From the NCBI GenBank assembly GCA_964654855.1, contig CAZZJS010000001.1, forward strand, positions 393,166-457,165: a stretch of 64,000 nucleotides of DNA, written 5' to 3'. The stretch is from JALZUV01 sp964654855. GTDB taxonomy: Bacteria; Pseudomonadota; Alphaproteobacteria; Rickettsiales; JALZUV01. Under the pieces are notes generated by a model. It had not been told where the DNA came from. It did no database searches and saw nothing but the letters and a program-made list of their open reading frames with translations. A program made the position numbers and the translations under genes. The stretch's first letter is position 1, and every line of letters starts with the position of its first letter. Positions 1 through 8,363 of this stretch are shown here, piece by piece.

Positions 1-1464
1 GGGCGCATTAACTATCTGAAATTGAATGACTATGCAGAAGATTTGGAAGAAGATAGTCCGTCTGTCGTGTTACTTCAACCAAGCGGTGTTGAATCTTACT
101 TTATCGAATTTGGTTGGCTCGCGGGCGAAGGCTCGGTTAATGCAGTTTCACTACCGAATAGCCAGACCGTATGGCAGGCCGATAGTGAAACACTTTCACC
201 AGAGAAGCCGGTAACGCTTTCATGGGAAAATGGGCAAGGTTTGCGCTTTGAAAGCACGATTACGCTCGAAGATTCCTATCTATTTAAAGTGAAGCAGCGT
301 GTAATTAATACTTCTGCTTCCAATGTAGAGTTGCTGCCTTATGGCTATATTAACCGCACCTTTGAGGGGGAAGTATCACAGCTTCTTATCCTGCATGAAG
401 GCCCAATTGGCGTGCTTGATGGTTCACTTTCTGAAATCAGCTATGATGATTTGATGGAAGATGGCTCCAAGCGTTATGCCAATGCTGAGGGCTGGTTAGG
501 AATTACCGATAAATACTGGCTCACTGCGCTTATCCCGCATCAAGGTGAGCCTTTCACGGGTAACTTCAAAGGCTATACGACTAAAAATGGCTATCACCGC
601 TATCAGGCAGACTTTATGGGGCGTAGCCGTACGGTTGCACCTGGCACAAGCGATGAATATGAAAGCCTTGTATTCGCTGGTGCGAAGAAGCTTGAACTGC
701 TCGATAAATATGGCGAGAAATACCAAGTTCCATTACTAGATCGTGCTGTTGATCTAGGCTTCCTTTATTTCCTTACAAAGCCGATCTTTAAGGCTCTGAC
801 TTATCTATACAGCCATGTTGGCGATTTTGGTTTGGCGATTATCTTACTAACGATATTGATCAAGCTTGCCATGTATCCATTGGCAAATAAATCTTACGTC
901 TCAATGAATGAGATGAAGCGCCTACAGCCAAAGCTAGCATCGCTTAAAGAGCGTTACGGCAATGATAAAATGCGTTTTCAGCAGGAGATGATGTCGCTTT
1001 ACAAGAAAGAGAAAATCAACCCTGCAGCAGGCTGTTTACCGCTTTTAATTCAGATTCCGGTATTCTTCGCGCTCTATAAGGTGCTTTTCGTGACGATTGA
1101 GATGCGTCATGCGCCTTTCTATAACCTGATTGCAGATCTTTCTGCAAAAGACCCGTCCAACATCTTTACGGGCTTTGGCTTGATCGAATGGGCTCCACCA
1201 GAATTCTTGCATTTGGGAATTCTAGCAATCCTTATGGCTGTGACCATGTGGGTGCAACAGCAGCTTAACCCAAAACCAACTGATCCTGTACAGGCAAAGG
1301 TAATGGGCTGGTTGCCATGGATATTCATGGTGATTCTAGCCGGCTTCCCAGCAGGTTTATTGCTTTACTGGGTATGCAGTAACTTGCTCTCAATTGTTCA
1401 GCAATGGAGCATCAAGCTGCGTTACAATAAGCGTGAAAAGGCGCGTGCGGCAAATGATGGCTAG
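1..1464 (+). CDS. yidC: YidC/Oxa1 membrane insertase, 3' part (5' end outside window)
   Basis: Inserts and folds inner-membrane proteins, with or without SecYEG. The frame is open from base 1 with no credible start, so the true start lies upstream. The first roughly 240 residues present match the large periplasmic beta domain of Gram-negative YidC. The conserved Oxa1 core follows, with the hydrophobic FGLAIILLTILIKLAMYPL segment, a charged cytoplasmic hairpin rich in Lys/Glu, the INPAAGCLPLLIQIPVFFALYKVL segment region and two further membrane spans. The C-terminus is short and basic (KLRYNKREKAR). Its stop overlaps the start of the downstream acetyltransferase gene, so the two are probably co-translated. 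The identification is secure; only the N-terminus is missing. Confidence 0.97.
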   Translation, partial: GRINYLKLNDYAEDLEEDSPSVVLLQPSGVESYFIEFGWLAGEGSVNAVSLPNSQTVWQADSETLSPEKPVTLSWENGQGLRFESTITLEDSYLFKVKQRVINTSASNVELLPYGYINRTFEGEVSQLLILHEGPIGVLDGSLSEISYDDLMEDGSKRYANAEGWLGITDKYWLTALIPHQGEPFTGNFKGYTTKNGYHRYQADFMGRSRTVAPGTSDEYESLVFAGAKKLELLDKYGEKYQVPLLDRAVDLGFLYFLTKPIFKALTYLYSHVGDFGLAIILLTILIKLAMYPLANKSYVSMNEMKRLQPKLASLKERYGNDKMRFQQEMMSLYKKEKINPAAGCLPLLIQIPVFFALYKVLFVTIEMRHAPFYNLIADLSAKDPSNIFTGFGLIEWAPPEFLHLGILAILMAVTMWVQQQLNPKPTDPVQAKVMGWLPWIFMVILAGFPAGLLLYWVCSNLLSIVQQWSIKLRYNKREKARAANDG

Positions 1465-1942
1465 GGATGCAATCACGTTTCGTGATGCTGAATTAACGGA
1501 TCTACCTGAACTGTCTGTCTTAGCGCACCGTATTTGGCGTGAGCATTATGTGCCGATTATAGGAAGCGGGCAGGTCGAGTACATGCTGGCGAAGTGGTAT
1601 AACCTTGAGGCGCTAACTGAGCAAATGCAAGAAGCAGAACGTTTCACCCGTTTGGTAGAGATTGATGAGAAAATGGCTGGCTACATCCAATATGGCCGTA
1701 AAGACGATGCGATGTTCATCTATAAGGTCTATATTGAGCAAAAATACCGCGGGCGAGGGATCGGAAAGCAACTATTCGATCAAATCGGTTATTGTCCACT
1801 GGAATTAAGAGTGAATAAAGATAATGTAAATTCGATTGCATTCTATAAACGCTATGGTTTTGAAGTTATTGATGAAAATATCCTTCAAATTGGCGATGGT
1901 TTCGTCATGGATGACTATGTAATGCGCTACGAGGGTGCATAA
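1454..1942 (+). CDS. GNAT-family N-acetyltransferase
   Basis: Predicted acetyl-CoA-dependent N-acetyltransferase of 162 residues; the substrate is unknown. The acetyl-CoA pyrophosphate-binding motif A is visible as RGRGIGKQL, preceded by the beta4 strand FIYKVYIEQKYRG. The late motif B region reads NSIAFYKRYGFEVI, typical of the GNAT fold. I chose the ATG at 1454 (a second ATG follows at 1457) because it overlaps the yidC stop by only 11 bases; the longer frame would begin with a TTG deep inside yidC and has no GNAT homology upstream. It sits where some bacteria place yihA/engB after yidC, so its co-transcription with yidC is a local feature rather than a functional clue. Confidence 0.85.
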   Translation: MMARDAITFRDAELTDLPELSVLAHRIWREHYVPIIGSGQVEYMLAKWYNLEALTEQMQEAERFTRLVEIDEKMAGYIQYGRKDDAMFIYKVYIEQKYRGRGIGKQLFDQIGYCPLELRVNKDNVNSIAFYKRYGFEVIDENILQIGDGFVMDDYVMRYEGA

Positions 1943-2032
1943 AATTACCCCAGTTTGCCTTGTAACCCTAGGCTGGATGCCTTATATTATTAGTAAGTTT
2001 TTATTTTAACCGCATTTTGGAGGAAATCTAAC

Positions 2033-2794
2033 ATGGATATGTGGAATCAAGGCAATGCTAGCGTAGCACACAGCCAGTCGACAGAAGTTGATCAGGGGTT
2101 ACGTAGCTACATGCTAAGTGTTTATAACTATATGGCAGGTGGTCTTGCGATCACTGGCGCACTTGCTCTTATGGCAGTGCAATCAGAGGCGCTTATGTCG
2201 CTTTTCTATCAATTGGTGCCATCGGTTGACGGCGGTTTGCCGTTAATTGCAGGAATGAAACCTCTCGGTTGGATCGTTGCCTTCGCACCGCTCGCTGTAG
2301 TGTTATTCCTCGGTATGCGTATTCAGAAGATGAGCTTCCAAGCAGCACAAATGGCCTTCTGGGGTTTTGCGGCACTGATGGGCTTGTCTATGTCTAACAT
2401 CTTCTTGATGTATACAGGTGGCTCGATCGCTCGTGTATTCTTTATCTCCGCTATTACCTTTGGTGCAATGAGCCTCTATGGCTATACCACCAAACGTGAT
2501 CTAAGTGGTATGGGGAGCTTCCTGATTATGGGTGTTATCGGTATTATCGTGGCGTCGATTGTGAATATCTTCCTTGCGAGCACAATGTTGCACTTTGCGA
2601 TTAGTGTGATCGGTGTGTTGCTCTTTGTAGGCCTTACAGCTTACGATACACAGCGTATCAAGAACACTTATTATGCATTGCAAGGTTCAGGTGAGTTTAT
2701 GGGTAAATCAGCGGTAATGGGTGCTTTGAGCCTGTATCTCGACTTTATCAACCTGTTTATCATGTTGCTGCGTCTCTTCGGTGAGCGCCGTTAA
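2033..2794 (+). CDS. Bax inhibitor-1 (UPF0005/YccA-like) membrane protein
   Basis: Integral inner-membrane protein of 253 residues in the BI-1/YccA/YbhL family, whose members are proposed pH-sensitive calcium leak channels or modulators of FtsH proteolysis. About seven hydrophobic segments are visible after a soluble N-terminus of about 25 residues. The family signature is present in the last third (FVGLTAYDTQRIKN), including the conserved Asp, as is the C-terminal LYLDFINLFIMLLRLFG segment. A strong Shine-Dalgarno (GGAGG) lies 8 bases before the ATG at 2033. The gene stands alone, followed by its own hairpin terminator. The biochemical role in this organism is not inferable. Confidence 0.93.
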   Translation: MDMWNQGNASVAHSQSTEVDQGLRSYMLSVYNYMAGGLAITGALALMAVQSEALMSLFYQLVPSVDGGLPLIAGMKPLGWIVAFAPLAVVLFLGMRIQKMSFQAAQMAFWGFAALMGLSMSNIFLMYTGGSIARVFFISAITFGAMSLYGYTTKRDLSGMGSFLIMGVIGIIVASIVNIFLASTMLHFAISVIGVLLFVGLTAYDTQRIKNTYYALQGSGEFMGKSAVMGALSLYLDFINLFIMLLRLFGERR

Positions 2795-2820
2795 ACGCAT
2801 TGCAGTAAGCAAAATAATGA

Positions 2821-2848
2821 AAAAGGGAGGCTTCGGCTTCCCTTTTTT
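2821..2848 (+). terminator. Rho-independent terminator of the BI-1 gene
   Basis: An 11-bp stem with one G-T wobble, AAAAGGGAGGC / GCTTCCCTTTT, closes a TTCG tetraloop and is followed by T residues, 27 bases after the stop codon. Confidence 0.92.
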
Positions 2849-2877
2849 GTTATGGGTTGAAGTGAGGGAGATTCATT

Positions 2878-3573
2878 ATGCCTAACTGGTACATTAAACA
2901 AAAAGATCTGCTTAATTATGTAGAGATTAACTTGCGTAATGAGGCGGTGCGTACCGAGGCCGGTGCGATGCGCTATTACCAAGGGCCAATTGAAATGAAA
3001 TCAACCATGCCGACGATTAAAGGCTTTTTAAAGTCTAAGCTCGCTGGTGAGCGGGCTTTTAGGCCTGTTTATGAAGGTTCAGGTAAGCTTGTATTAGAGC
3101 CTTCTTTTAAGAACTTCTTTGAGCTCGACTTGCATAATGAACGGTACATTCTTGATCGCGGGGCTTACTGGGCATCGGAGATGGGCGTGAATGCGGATAT
3201 GTTCGTCAATAAGGTGAGTACAAGTATCTTTTCGGGTGAAGGGATTATCCAAACGGCGGTGAGTGGTACAGGTAAAGTGATCATCCAAGCACCGGGCGAG
3301 ATTGAGGCAATAGATTTACGTAATGATCGCTTAGTGGTCGATGGATCATTCGCTGTGGCACGAAGTGATACGCTCGATTTCAGTATTCAGCAATCGGCAC
3401 GTTCACTATTAGGTACGGTTACTTCCGGTGAAGTGCTGGTAAGCGTGTTGGAAGGGACGGGGAGGGTCTATTTAGCGCCGATTCCGAACCATACATTGAT
3501 GCTACAGAATGTTATTCTCTCTTCCATGAGTAATATGCTTGCACAGTTCCGCCCAGATAGGCACAGTGGGTAA
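2878..3573 (+). CDS. AIM24-family protein
   Basis: A 231-residue, beta-rich protein of the AIM24/TIGR00266 family, named after a yeast mitochondrial inner-membrane organisation factor; its bacterial function is unknown. Features seen are a repeated beta pattern with many Gly-Thr-Gly turns (GSGKLVL, GTGKVII, GTGRVYL), the SIFSGEGIIQTAVSGTG core and no signal peptide or membrane helix. The RBS is GAGGGAG shortly before the ATG. The stop lies one base before the gpsA ATG, so the two are probably translationally coupled. Nothing in the sequence links the two functions. Confidence 0.88.
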   Translation: MPNWYIKQKDLLNYVEINLRNEAVRTEAGAMRYYQGPIEMKSTMPTIKGFLKSKLAGERAFRPVYEGSGKLVLEPSFKNFFELDLHNERYILDRGAYWASEMGVNADMFVNKVSTSIFSGEGIIQTAVSGTGKVIIQAPGEIEAIDLRNDRLVVDGSFAVARSDTLDFSIQQSARSLLGTVTSGEVLVSVLEGTGRVYLAPIPNHTLMLQNVILSSMSNMLAQFRPDRHSG

Positions 3574-3574
3574 T

Positions 3575-4612
3575 ATGGCAGAGAGTACAACTAAAGTATC
3601 CGTCGTAGGTGCTGGAGGGTGGGGGACCGCCTTGGCGATAGCAGCGAACCGTGCGGGAAGTAGAGCGCAAATCTGGGCGCGTAGCGAAGGTATATGTGAG
3701 ACGATTCGCCAAACGCGTACCAATGCACAATATCTGGCTGAGATTTTTATCGATCCAGATATTCGAATTACGAGCAATCTAGCCGATGTGCGCGATTCGG
3801 ATTTTATCATCCTCGCTGTGCCGGCGCAGAATATGCGCGCTATCTGCATTACTCTAGCCGATGTTCTACCGCCTGAAACACCGCTCGTAATTGCGAGCAA
3901 AGGGATTGAGCGTGGTAGTCTGTCGCTTATGCATGAGGTGGTTGAGTCCACCTTACCGGATAATCCAATCCTAGTGCTTTCAGGGCCTAATTTCGCTACT
4001 GAAGTTGCACGTGGTTTGCCGACAGCGACCACTATCGCTAGCCGTAAGGATACGATTGCTAATCAATTTATCTACGCTATCGGCGGTAAGTTTTTCCGTC
4101 CTTATTATACCGATGATATTATTTCCACTCAGGTAGGGGGTGCTGTGAAGAACGTTATCGCCATTGCTTGCGGTGTGGCAATTGGTATGGGGTATGGCGA
4201 AAATGCGCGTGCAGCACTTATGACTCGTGGATTAGCCGAAATGATGCGCTTATCAGAAGCGCTAGGCGGGCGGCGTGAGAACTTAATGGGGCTTTCCGGT
4301 ATGGGAGACCTTGTGCTGACTTGCTCTAGTACGCAATCGCGGAACTTCTCTTATGGGGTACGCTTAGCGGATAAGAAGCAAGAGATGGAAGGTTTGCAGG
4401 CTAAAAATTCGCTTGCAGAAGGTGCGGTGACCGCAGAATCTGTTTCATTGCTCTCTGAACAACTCAGCGTACCAATGCCGCTTTGTAATTCTATCTCGCG
4501 CATTATTCATAAAGGGGTTGATATTGATGAAACAATTGAGGAGCTCCTATCCCGTCCGTTCGTTATGGATGTAGAGCAGAGTAGTATCCGAAAAGCGGTA
4601 GTTAATTCTTAA
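3575..4612 (+). CDS. gpsA: Glycerol-3-phosphate dehydrogenase [NAD(P)+]
   Basis: Reduces dihydroxyacetone phosphate to sn-glycerol 3-phosphate, the entry point to phospholipid synthesis, in the cytoplasm. The 345-residue product starts with the Rossmann dinucleotide-binding motif GAGGWGTALA (residues 12-21). It carries the SGPNFATEVARGLPTA motif and the catalytic-Lys segment GGAVKNVIAIACG, followed by the GLSGMGDLVLTC motif. I preferred the ATG at 3575 over the longer frame opening at 3539, because 3575 places the nucleotide-binding strand at the usual distance from the N-terminus and removes overlap with the AIM24 gene. The length fits the family. Confidence 0.97.
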   Translation: MAESTTKVSVVGAGGWGTALAIAANRAGSRAQIWARSEGICETIRQTRTNAQYLAEIFIDPDIRITSNLADVRDSDFIILAVPAQNMRAICITLADVLPPETPLVIASKGIERGSLSLMHEVVESTLPDNPILVLSGPNFATEVARGLPTATTIASRKDTIANQFIYAIGGKFFRPYYTDDIISTQVGGAVKNVIAIACGVAIGMGYGENARAALMTRGLAEMMRLSEALGGRRENLMGLSGMGDLVLTCSSTQSRNFSYGVRLADKKQEMEGLQAKNSLAEGAVTAESVSLLSEQLSVPMPLCNSISRIIHKGVDIDETIEELLSRPFVMDVEQSSIRKAVVNS

Positions 4613-4636
4613 CGCGTTAACTATTTCGTAACCGTT

Positions 4637-4681
4637 TTGTCATCATTCTGTCATTATGGCGTCACATAGGTTCTGTATGTT
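4637..4681 (+). promoter_or_regulatory. Pho box (three PhoB half-sites) with -10 element
   Basis: Three direct repeats lie exactly 11 bp apart: TTGTCAT (4637-4643), CTGTCAT (4648-4654) and GCGTCAC (4659-4665). This is the architecture of PhoB-binding sites, CTGTCAT-N4-CTGTCAY. A -10-like hexamer TATGTT (4676-4681) follows the last repeat after 10 bp, the spacing used in PhoB-activated promoters that lack a -35. It points toward the 4727 gene. PhoB itself is not in the window, so binding is inferred. Confidence 0.78.
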
Positions 4682-4726
4682 AGTCTTAAGAAATAGAAGT
4701 TCTCGGAAGATGAGAAGGAGTAAGAT

Positions 4727-5230
4727 ATGACTGATAAGATGGAAGAATACAGACAGCAATATGATGAGCTAATGAAGCTCTATGATTATGCTGATGAGCT
4801 GGTGATGACGATCGAGAGCGATTTTGTTGATTCTGCTCAGGCACAGCTATCGCTGGTAGAGCCATTGATTAGTCAGTTAGAGGAATCAACTGAGGTTCTG
4901 ACAGAAGAGTTTATCCACTTTGCCGACGGAAAAGACCAAAAAGCGTCACGTGGACGAATCGAAAAAGCGTTGCGTAAAGTCTACACTTCGATTGATGATT
5001 ACACCCTGAAATTGCATGGTAGTTTGAAGAAAAAGGCCCGTGGCGTACAGAATATTGCGGATGCTATTATCTTGAGAATAAAAGAAAAAATGGAAGAAGT
5101 GATTGTTATCTTTCTTCACTTTACACAGCTTTCACTCGACCGCGTGATGCATAAGCACGAACTGGAGGAAATTAAAAGAAATCAACAACATGTCTTTTTT
5201 CAGTTGCATAATTTATCGCAACAGCATTAA
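4727..5230 (+). CDS. Hypothetical helical protein, putative Pho-regulon member
   Basis: No family recognised. The 167-residue product is almost entirely helix-forming, with long charged stretches (KMEEYRQQYDELMKLYDYAD, RGRIEKALRKVYTSIDDY, HELEEIKRNQQ) that suggest a helical bundle or coiled coil, and a more hydrophobic stretch (VIVIFLHFTQLSLDRV) near the C-terminus. There is no signal peptide and no Cys. A very good Shine-Dalgarno (GAAGGAG) precedes the ATG, and a Pho box lies about 60 bp upstream. An all-helical protein under phosphate control recalls PhoU/DUF47-like regulators, but it is shorter and I see no PhoU metal-binding motif, so that is only a thought. The gene is monocistronic with its own terminator. 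Confidence 0.8.
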   Translation: MTDKMEEYRQQYDELMKLYDYADELVMTIESDFVDSAQAQLSLVEPLISQLEESTEVLTEEFIHFADGKDQKASRGRIEKALRKVYTSIDDYTLKLHGSLKKKARGVQNIADAIILRIKEKMEEVIVIFLHFTQLSLDRVMHKHELEEIKRNQQHVFFQLHNLSQQH

Positions 5231-5257
5231 ATGCAAATCACAGTTTCCCCACCTTGT

Positions 5258-5287
5258 GCCGGCGTGTTTTCATGCCGGCCTTTTTTT
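5258..5287 (+). terminator. Rho-independent terminator of the 4727 gene
   Basis: Stem GCCGGCGTG / CATGCCGGC with a TTTT loop, followed by seven T residues, 27 bases after the stop. Confidence 0.93.
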
Positions 5288-5303
5288 GTCTAATATTTGA
5301 GCA

Positions 5304-5336
5304 TAAAAAAACCGACCTGATTTCTCAGGCCGGCTT
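5304..5336 (-). terminator. Rho-independent terminator of the Ala-rich repeat gene
   Basis: Read on the minus strand, AGCCGGCCTGA pairs with TCAGGTCGGTT (G-T wobbles allowed) around a GAAA loop and runs into a T tract. It lies 27 bases beyond the stop of the minus-strand gene at 5363. Confidence 0.9.
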
Positions 5337-5362
5337 TCTTGAATTCGCTTAAAGCTAAAAGA

Positions 5363-6088
5363 TTAGTTAGCGAGCTGTGCGTCGAGTGCTTTCGCAGCAG
5401 CTTCAGCTTCAGCATCTAGCTCAGATACAGCGATAGAAGAAGCTTTCTCAGTCGCTTTTTCCATCATGCTATCTTTAGACATACTGCTTAGCTCATCAGC
5501 TGCAGCTTCAACTTTTTTCGCAGCGTCCATTGCATCATTTGCAGTGTCCGTCATGCCTTTAGTAGCAGAATCTAGCGTGTTGCTTGCTGCATCAGTTGTT
5601 GCGTCCATTGCATCTTTAGCCATGCCAGTCGTTGCATTGGCAGCATCTGTAGCGATATCAGCCGTTGCATCCATCGCATCTTTCGCCATGTCAGTCGTTG
5701 CATTTACAGCAGAGCCAGCGGCATCAACTGTTGCGCTTGCGGCGTCTGTAGCCATATCAGCAACAGAACCAGCCGCGTTAGCAGTTGCATCTACAGCAGA
5801 ACCGGCGGCATCAACCGTTGCGCTTGCCGCATCAGTTGCCATATCAGCAACAGAGCCAGCAGCGTTAGCAGTTGCATCTACAGCAGAGCCAGCAGCGTCA
5901 ACCGTTGCGTTTGCCGCATCAGAAACAAGGTCTGTTGCGCCAGAGGCAATATCGCCAACACCGTCAGTTACGTTGCTTGCTGCTTCAGTGATGCCATCAG
6001 TGAAGCTCTTATCACCGGACATAGTGTTTGCGCCGATGATAACAAAGGCAAGAATAATTGCCAAAATTACAATTGTAGTCGATTTCAT
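5363..6088 (-). CDS. Membrane-anchored Ala/Asp-rich repeat protein (LEA-like)
   Basis: Unknown function, 241 residues. A single N-terminal hydrophobic segment (residues 5-20, TIVILAIILAFVIIGA) can act as a signal anchor. The rest is a low-complexity, predicted amphipathic helix built of Ala, Asp, Thr, Ser and Met with units such as DAAGSAVDATANAAGSV and MAKDAMDATADIATDAAN. The first part is an almost exact 29-residue repeat present about 2.5 times. This composition resembles LEA/apolipoprotein-type helices that bind membranes or protect against desiccation, which is inference from composition only. There is no Cys or aromatic content in the repeat. It diverges from rimP and ends at its own terminator. 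Confidence 0.82.
   Translation of the reverse strand: MKSTTIVILAIILAFVIIGANTMSGDKSFTDGITEAASNVTDGVGDIASGATDLVSDAANATVDAAGSAVDATANAAGSVADMATDAASATVDAAGSAVDATANAAGSVADMATDAASATVDAAGSAVNATTDMAKDAMDATADIATDAANATTGMAKDAMDATTDAASNTLDSATKGMTDTANDAMDAAKKVEAAADELSSMSKDSMMEKATEKASSIAVSELDAEAEAAAKALDAQLAN
5697..5930. repeat. 87-bp tandem repeat inside the Ala-rich gene
   Basis: The minus-strand gene contains an 87-bp unit starting at 5697, 5784 and 5871 on plus coordinates (exact 87-bp spacing). Two copies are complete and the third diverges after about 55 bp. The copies differ mainly at synonymous positions, so the repeat is recent at the protein level but not freshly duplicated. Confidence 0.9.
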
Positions 6089-6213
6089 AATACCAACCCT
6101 CTTTCTATAAAGTTATTACTCGCCTTCTCTATAGAGTTTTCAAATAAAGTGAAGCGTTTTTTACGGATTTTACTTGTGTTTTGTTTCATGAGGGAGTAAC
6201 TAACCACCATAAG

Positions 6214-6240
6214 AGGTGGGCGAGAGCCCGCCTTTTCTTT
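6214..6240 (+). promoter_or_regulatory. Leader hairpin upstream of rimP
   Basis: An 8-bp stem AGGTGGGC / GCCCGCCT closes a GAGA (GNRA) tetraloop and is followed by a T-rich run, just before the rimP start. It looks like an attenuator or a 5' stabilising hairpin in the leader of the rimP-nusA-infB operon. The structure is clear; the regulatory role is inferred. Confidence 0.65.
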
Positions 6241-6254
6241 TGGAAAATTTAAGG

Positions 6255-6797
6255 ATGAGCATGCAACTAAACAGCATACATCAATCTATCGGACCTATTA
6301 TCGAACCTAGTGTCGAGGCAATGGGGTACCGTTTAGTACGTATTATTTGGCAGGGCAGTGAGAAGCGCCGCATCCTGCAAATCATGATTGAGCGCCTGGA
6401 TGGAGCTGAAATGACGGTAGATGATTGTTCAGAAACAAGTCACATGGTTTCCGCACTGCTTGATGTGAAAGATCCTATTGATGGTGCTTATGAACTAGAA
6501 GTGAGCAGCCCTGGCGTAGACCGCCCGCTTATGAATGAAGCGGATTTTAATGATTATGTTGGCCATGAAGTAAAAGTGGAAATGGCCATACCGCAAGAAG
6601 GACGTCGTCGTTTCCGCAGTGGAATTGAGCAAGCGAAAGACGGAATTGTCATATTAGTCAATGGAGGCGAGAGATTCGAGCTGCCCTTGGATGAGATGGC
6701 TTCTGCTAAATTAGTGATGACCGATGAGCTGATGGAAGATATGGCGCAACGGATGGAACAGAAATCTGCAGAAGTAGAAAATAACGCAAACGCATAA
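6255..6797 (+). CDS. rimP: Ribosome maturation factor RimP
   Basis: Assists 30S subunit assembly. The 180-residue product has the RimP_N pattern (IGPIIEPSVEAMGYRLVRI), the conserved YELEVSSPGVDRPL junction and a C-terminal SH3-like region. It heads the classic rimP-nusA-ylxR-infB-rbfA-truB operon. I chose ATG 6255 (with an in-frame ATG at 6261) because a TAAGG Shine-Dalgarno lies next to it; the frame is open further upstream through the leader hairpin but without family residues. The C-terminus has a Met/Glu-rich tail. Confidence 0.95.
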   Translation: MSMQLNSIHQSIGPIIEPSVEAMGYRLVRIIWQGSEKRRILQIMIERLDGAEMTVDDCSETSHMVSALLDVKDPIDGAYELEVSSPGVDRPLMNEADFNDYVGHEVKVEMAIPQEGRRRFRSGIEQAKDGIVILVNGGERFELPLDEMASAKLVMTDELMEDMAQRMEQKSAEVENNANA

Positions 6798-6821
6798 TGA
6801 GAGATAAATAGAGGTAGGATT

Positions 6822-8363
6822 ATGGCATTTGGTGGAACAGAATTAGTGCAAATTGCAGACGCAGTAGCACGTGAAAAAGGAATCGGTAAGGAAACCGTTC
6901 TAGAAGCGATGGAAAATGCGATTCAGGTTGCTGCTCGTCGTAAATACGGTGCTGAGCATGATATTCGTGCGGAAATGAATCCTAAAAACGGCAGAATTAC
7001 GCTGTTTAAAGTGGTGACTGTCGTTGAAGATGATCATGAATTTGAAGAAGAGGATGATCAGTTTAAAATGCTTCGTGTAACGGAAGCGAAAAAAGATGAT
7101 GCGGCTCTAGAAGTAGGTTCTGAAATTAAAGATGAGCTTCCGCCCATCGATTTCGGTCGTATTGCGGCGCAAAGTGCTAAGCAAGTGATCGTACAAAAAG
7201 TACGTGATGCTGAGCGTGAAGTGCAGTTTGAAGAGTTTAAAGACAAAATGGGACAGATTGCTTCCGGTGTCGTTAAACGTATGGAATATGGTAACGTGAT
7301 TGTTGATTTCGGTAAAACCGAGTGCATTATTCGTCGCGATCAGCTTATCCCGCGTGAAGCTTTCCGTATGGGTGATCGTATCCGTGCTTATATCGCTGAT
7401 GTAGATAAAGAGCGCCAAGGGCCGCAAATTTTTCTTTCTCGTACGCACCCTGACTTCATGAAGAAGCTTTTCTCTCAAGAAGTGCCTGAAATTTATGATG
7501 GTTTGGTCGATATTAAAGCCGTGGCACGTGATCCTGGTTCGCGTGCAAAAATTGCGGTTTACACGCAAGATGCGAGCGTAAACCCAATTCTTGCTTGTGT
7601 TGGTGTGCGTGGTTCACGTGTGCAAGCCGTTGTGAGTGAATTACAGGGTGAGAAGGTTGATATCGTTGAATGGTCGCCAGATCCGGCAACATTTGTCGTA
7701 AACGCACTTTCTTCTGCTGAAGTAGCGAAGGTTGTAATCGATGAAGATGATAACCGTATTGAAGTAGTGGTGCCAGATGATCAACTCAGTCTTGCAATTG
7801 GTCGTCGTGGTCAGAATGTACGTCTTGCATCGCAGCTTTGTGGCTGGCGTATCGATATTCTGACTGAGGAAGAAGAGTCAGAACGTCGTGCAGGCGAGTT
7901 TAACCGCCTATCTGAAATGTTTGTAAATGCCTTGAACGTAGAAGAAGTGATCGCACATCTTCTCGTATCAGAAGGTTTCTCAAGCGTAGAAGAAGCAGCG
8001 TTTGTTCCGGTTGAAGATTTGGCCAATATCGAAGGGTTTGACGAAGATATTGCGGGAGAACTTCAGTCACGTGCGAAAGATTGGATCGAGCAACAGCGTG
8101 TTGAAACGCAAAACAAATTGCGTGAAATGGGTGTGAGTGATGATCTTGTTGAGTTTGAAGGAATCTCTAATGAAGATCTTCTTAAGCTCGCTGAGAATGG
8201 CGTGAAATCATTGGATGATTTTGCTGATCTTGCGCGCGATGAATATCGTGATTTCTTACCGAAATCACCGCTGCATGATGATGAGATTGATGATCTTATC
8301 ATGCGTGCGCGTGCGCATTGGTTCGAAGATGAAGATACAGGTAGTAAATCTGAGTCCGCATAA
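6822..8363 (+). CDS. nusA: Transcription termination/antitermination factor NusA
   Basis: Binds RNA polymerase and nascent RNA and controls pausing, termination and antitermination. The 513 residues comprise the N-terminal polymerase-binding domain (1-125), an S1 domain (about 135-200, ASGVVKRMEYGNVIVDFG), two KH domains (about 230-345, including the GVRGSRVQAVVSEL and AIGRRGQNVRLASQL motifs), and acidic C-terminal helix-hairpin-helix repeats (about 365-500). The RBS GAGG lies before the ATG. The long C-terminal repeats are typical of proteobacterial NusA. Confidence 0.98.
   Translation: MAFGGTELVQIADAVAREKGIGKETVLEAMENAIQVAARRKYGAEHDIRAEMNPKNGRITLFKVVTVVEDDHEFEEEDDQFKMLRVTEAKKDDAALEVGSEIKDELPPIDFGRIAAQSAKQVIVQKVRDAEREVQFEEFKDKMGQIASGVVKRMEYGNVIVDFGKTECIIRRDQLIPREAFRMGDRIRAYIADVDKERQGPQIFLSRTHPDFMKKLFSQEVPEIYDGLVDIKAVARDPGSRAKIAVYTQDASVNPILACVGVRGSRVQAVVSELQGEKVDIVEWSPDPATFVVNALSSAEVAKVVIDEDDNRIEVVVPDDQLSLAIGRRGQNVRLASQLCGWRIDILTEEEESERRAGEFNRLSEMFVNALNVEEVIAHLLVSEGFSSVEEAAFVPVEDLANIEGFDEDIAGELQSRAKDWIEQQRVETQNKLREMGVSDDLVEFEGISNEDLLKLAENGVKSLDDFADLARDEYRDFLPKSPLHDDEIDDLIMRARAHWFEDEDTGSKSESA

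Noticed and set aside
4605..4624. TTAACGCGTTAAC palindrome near the gpsA stop, considered as a CtrA or operator site.
   Set aside because: The TTAA spacing is 4 bp, not 7, and it spans the end of the coding sequence.
5697..5930. Regular repeats that might be a CRISPR array.
   Set aside because: The units are head to tail with no spacers and are protein coding.
5466..6110. A long plus-strand open frame opposite the Ala-rich repeat gene.
   Set aside because: Ala-rich GCx codons read backwards give an open frame; the minus-strand frame has a signal anchor, RBS and terminator.
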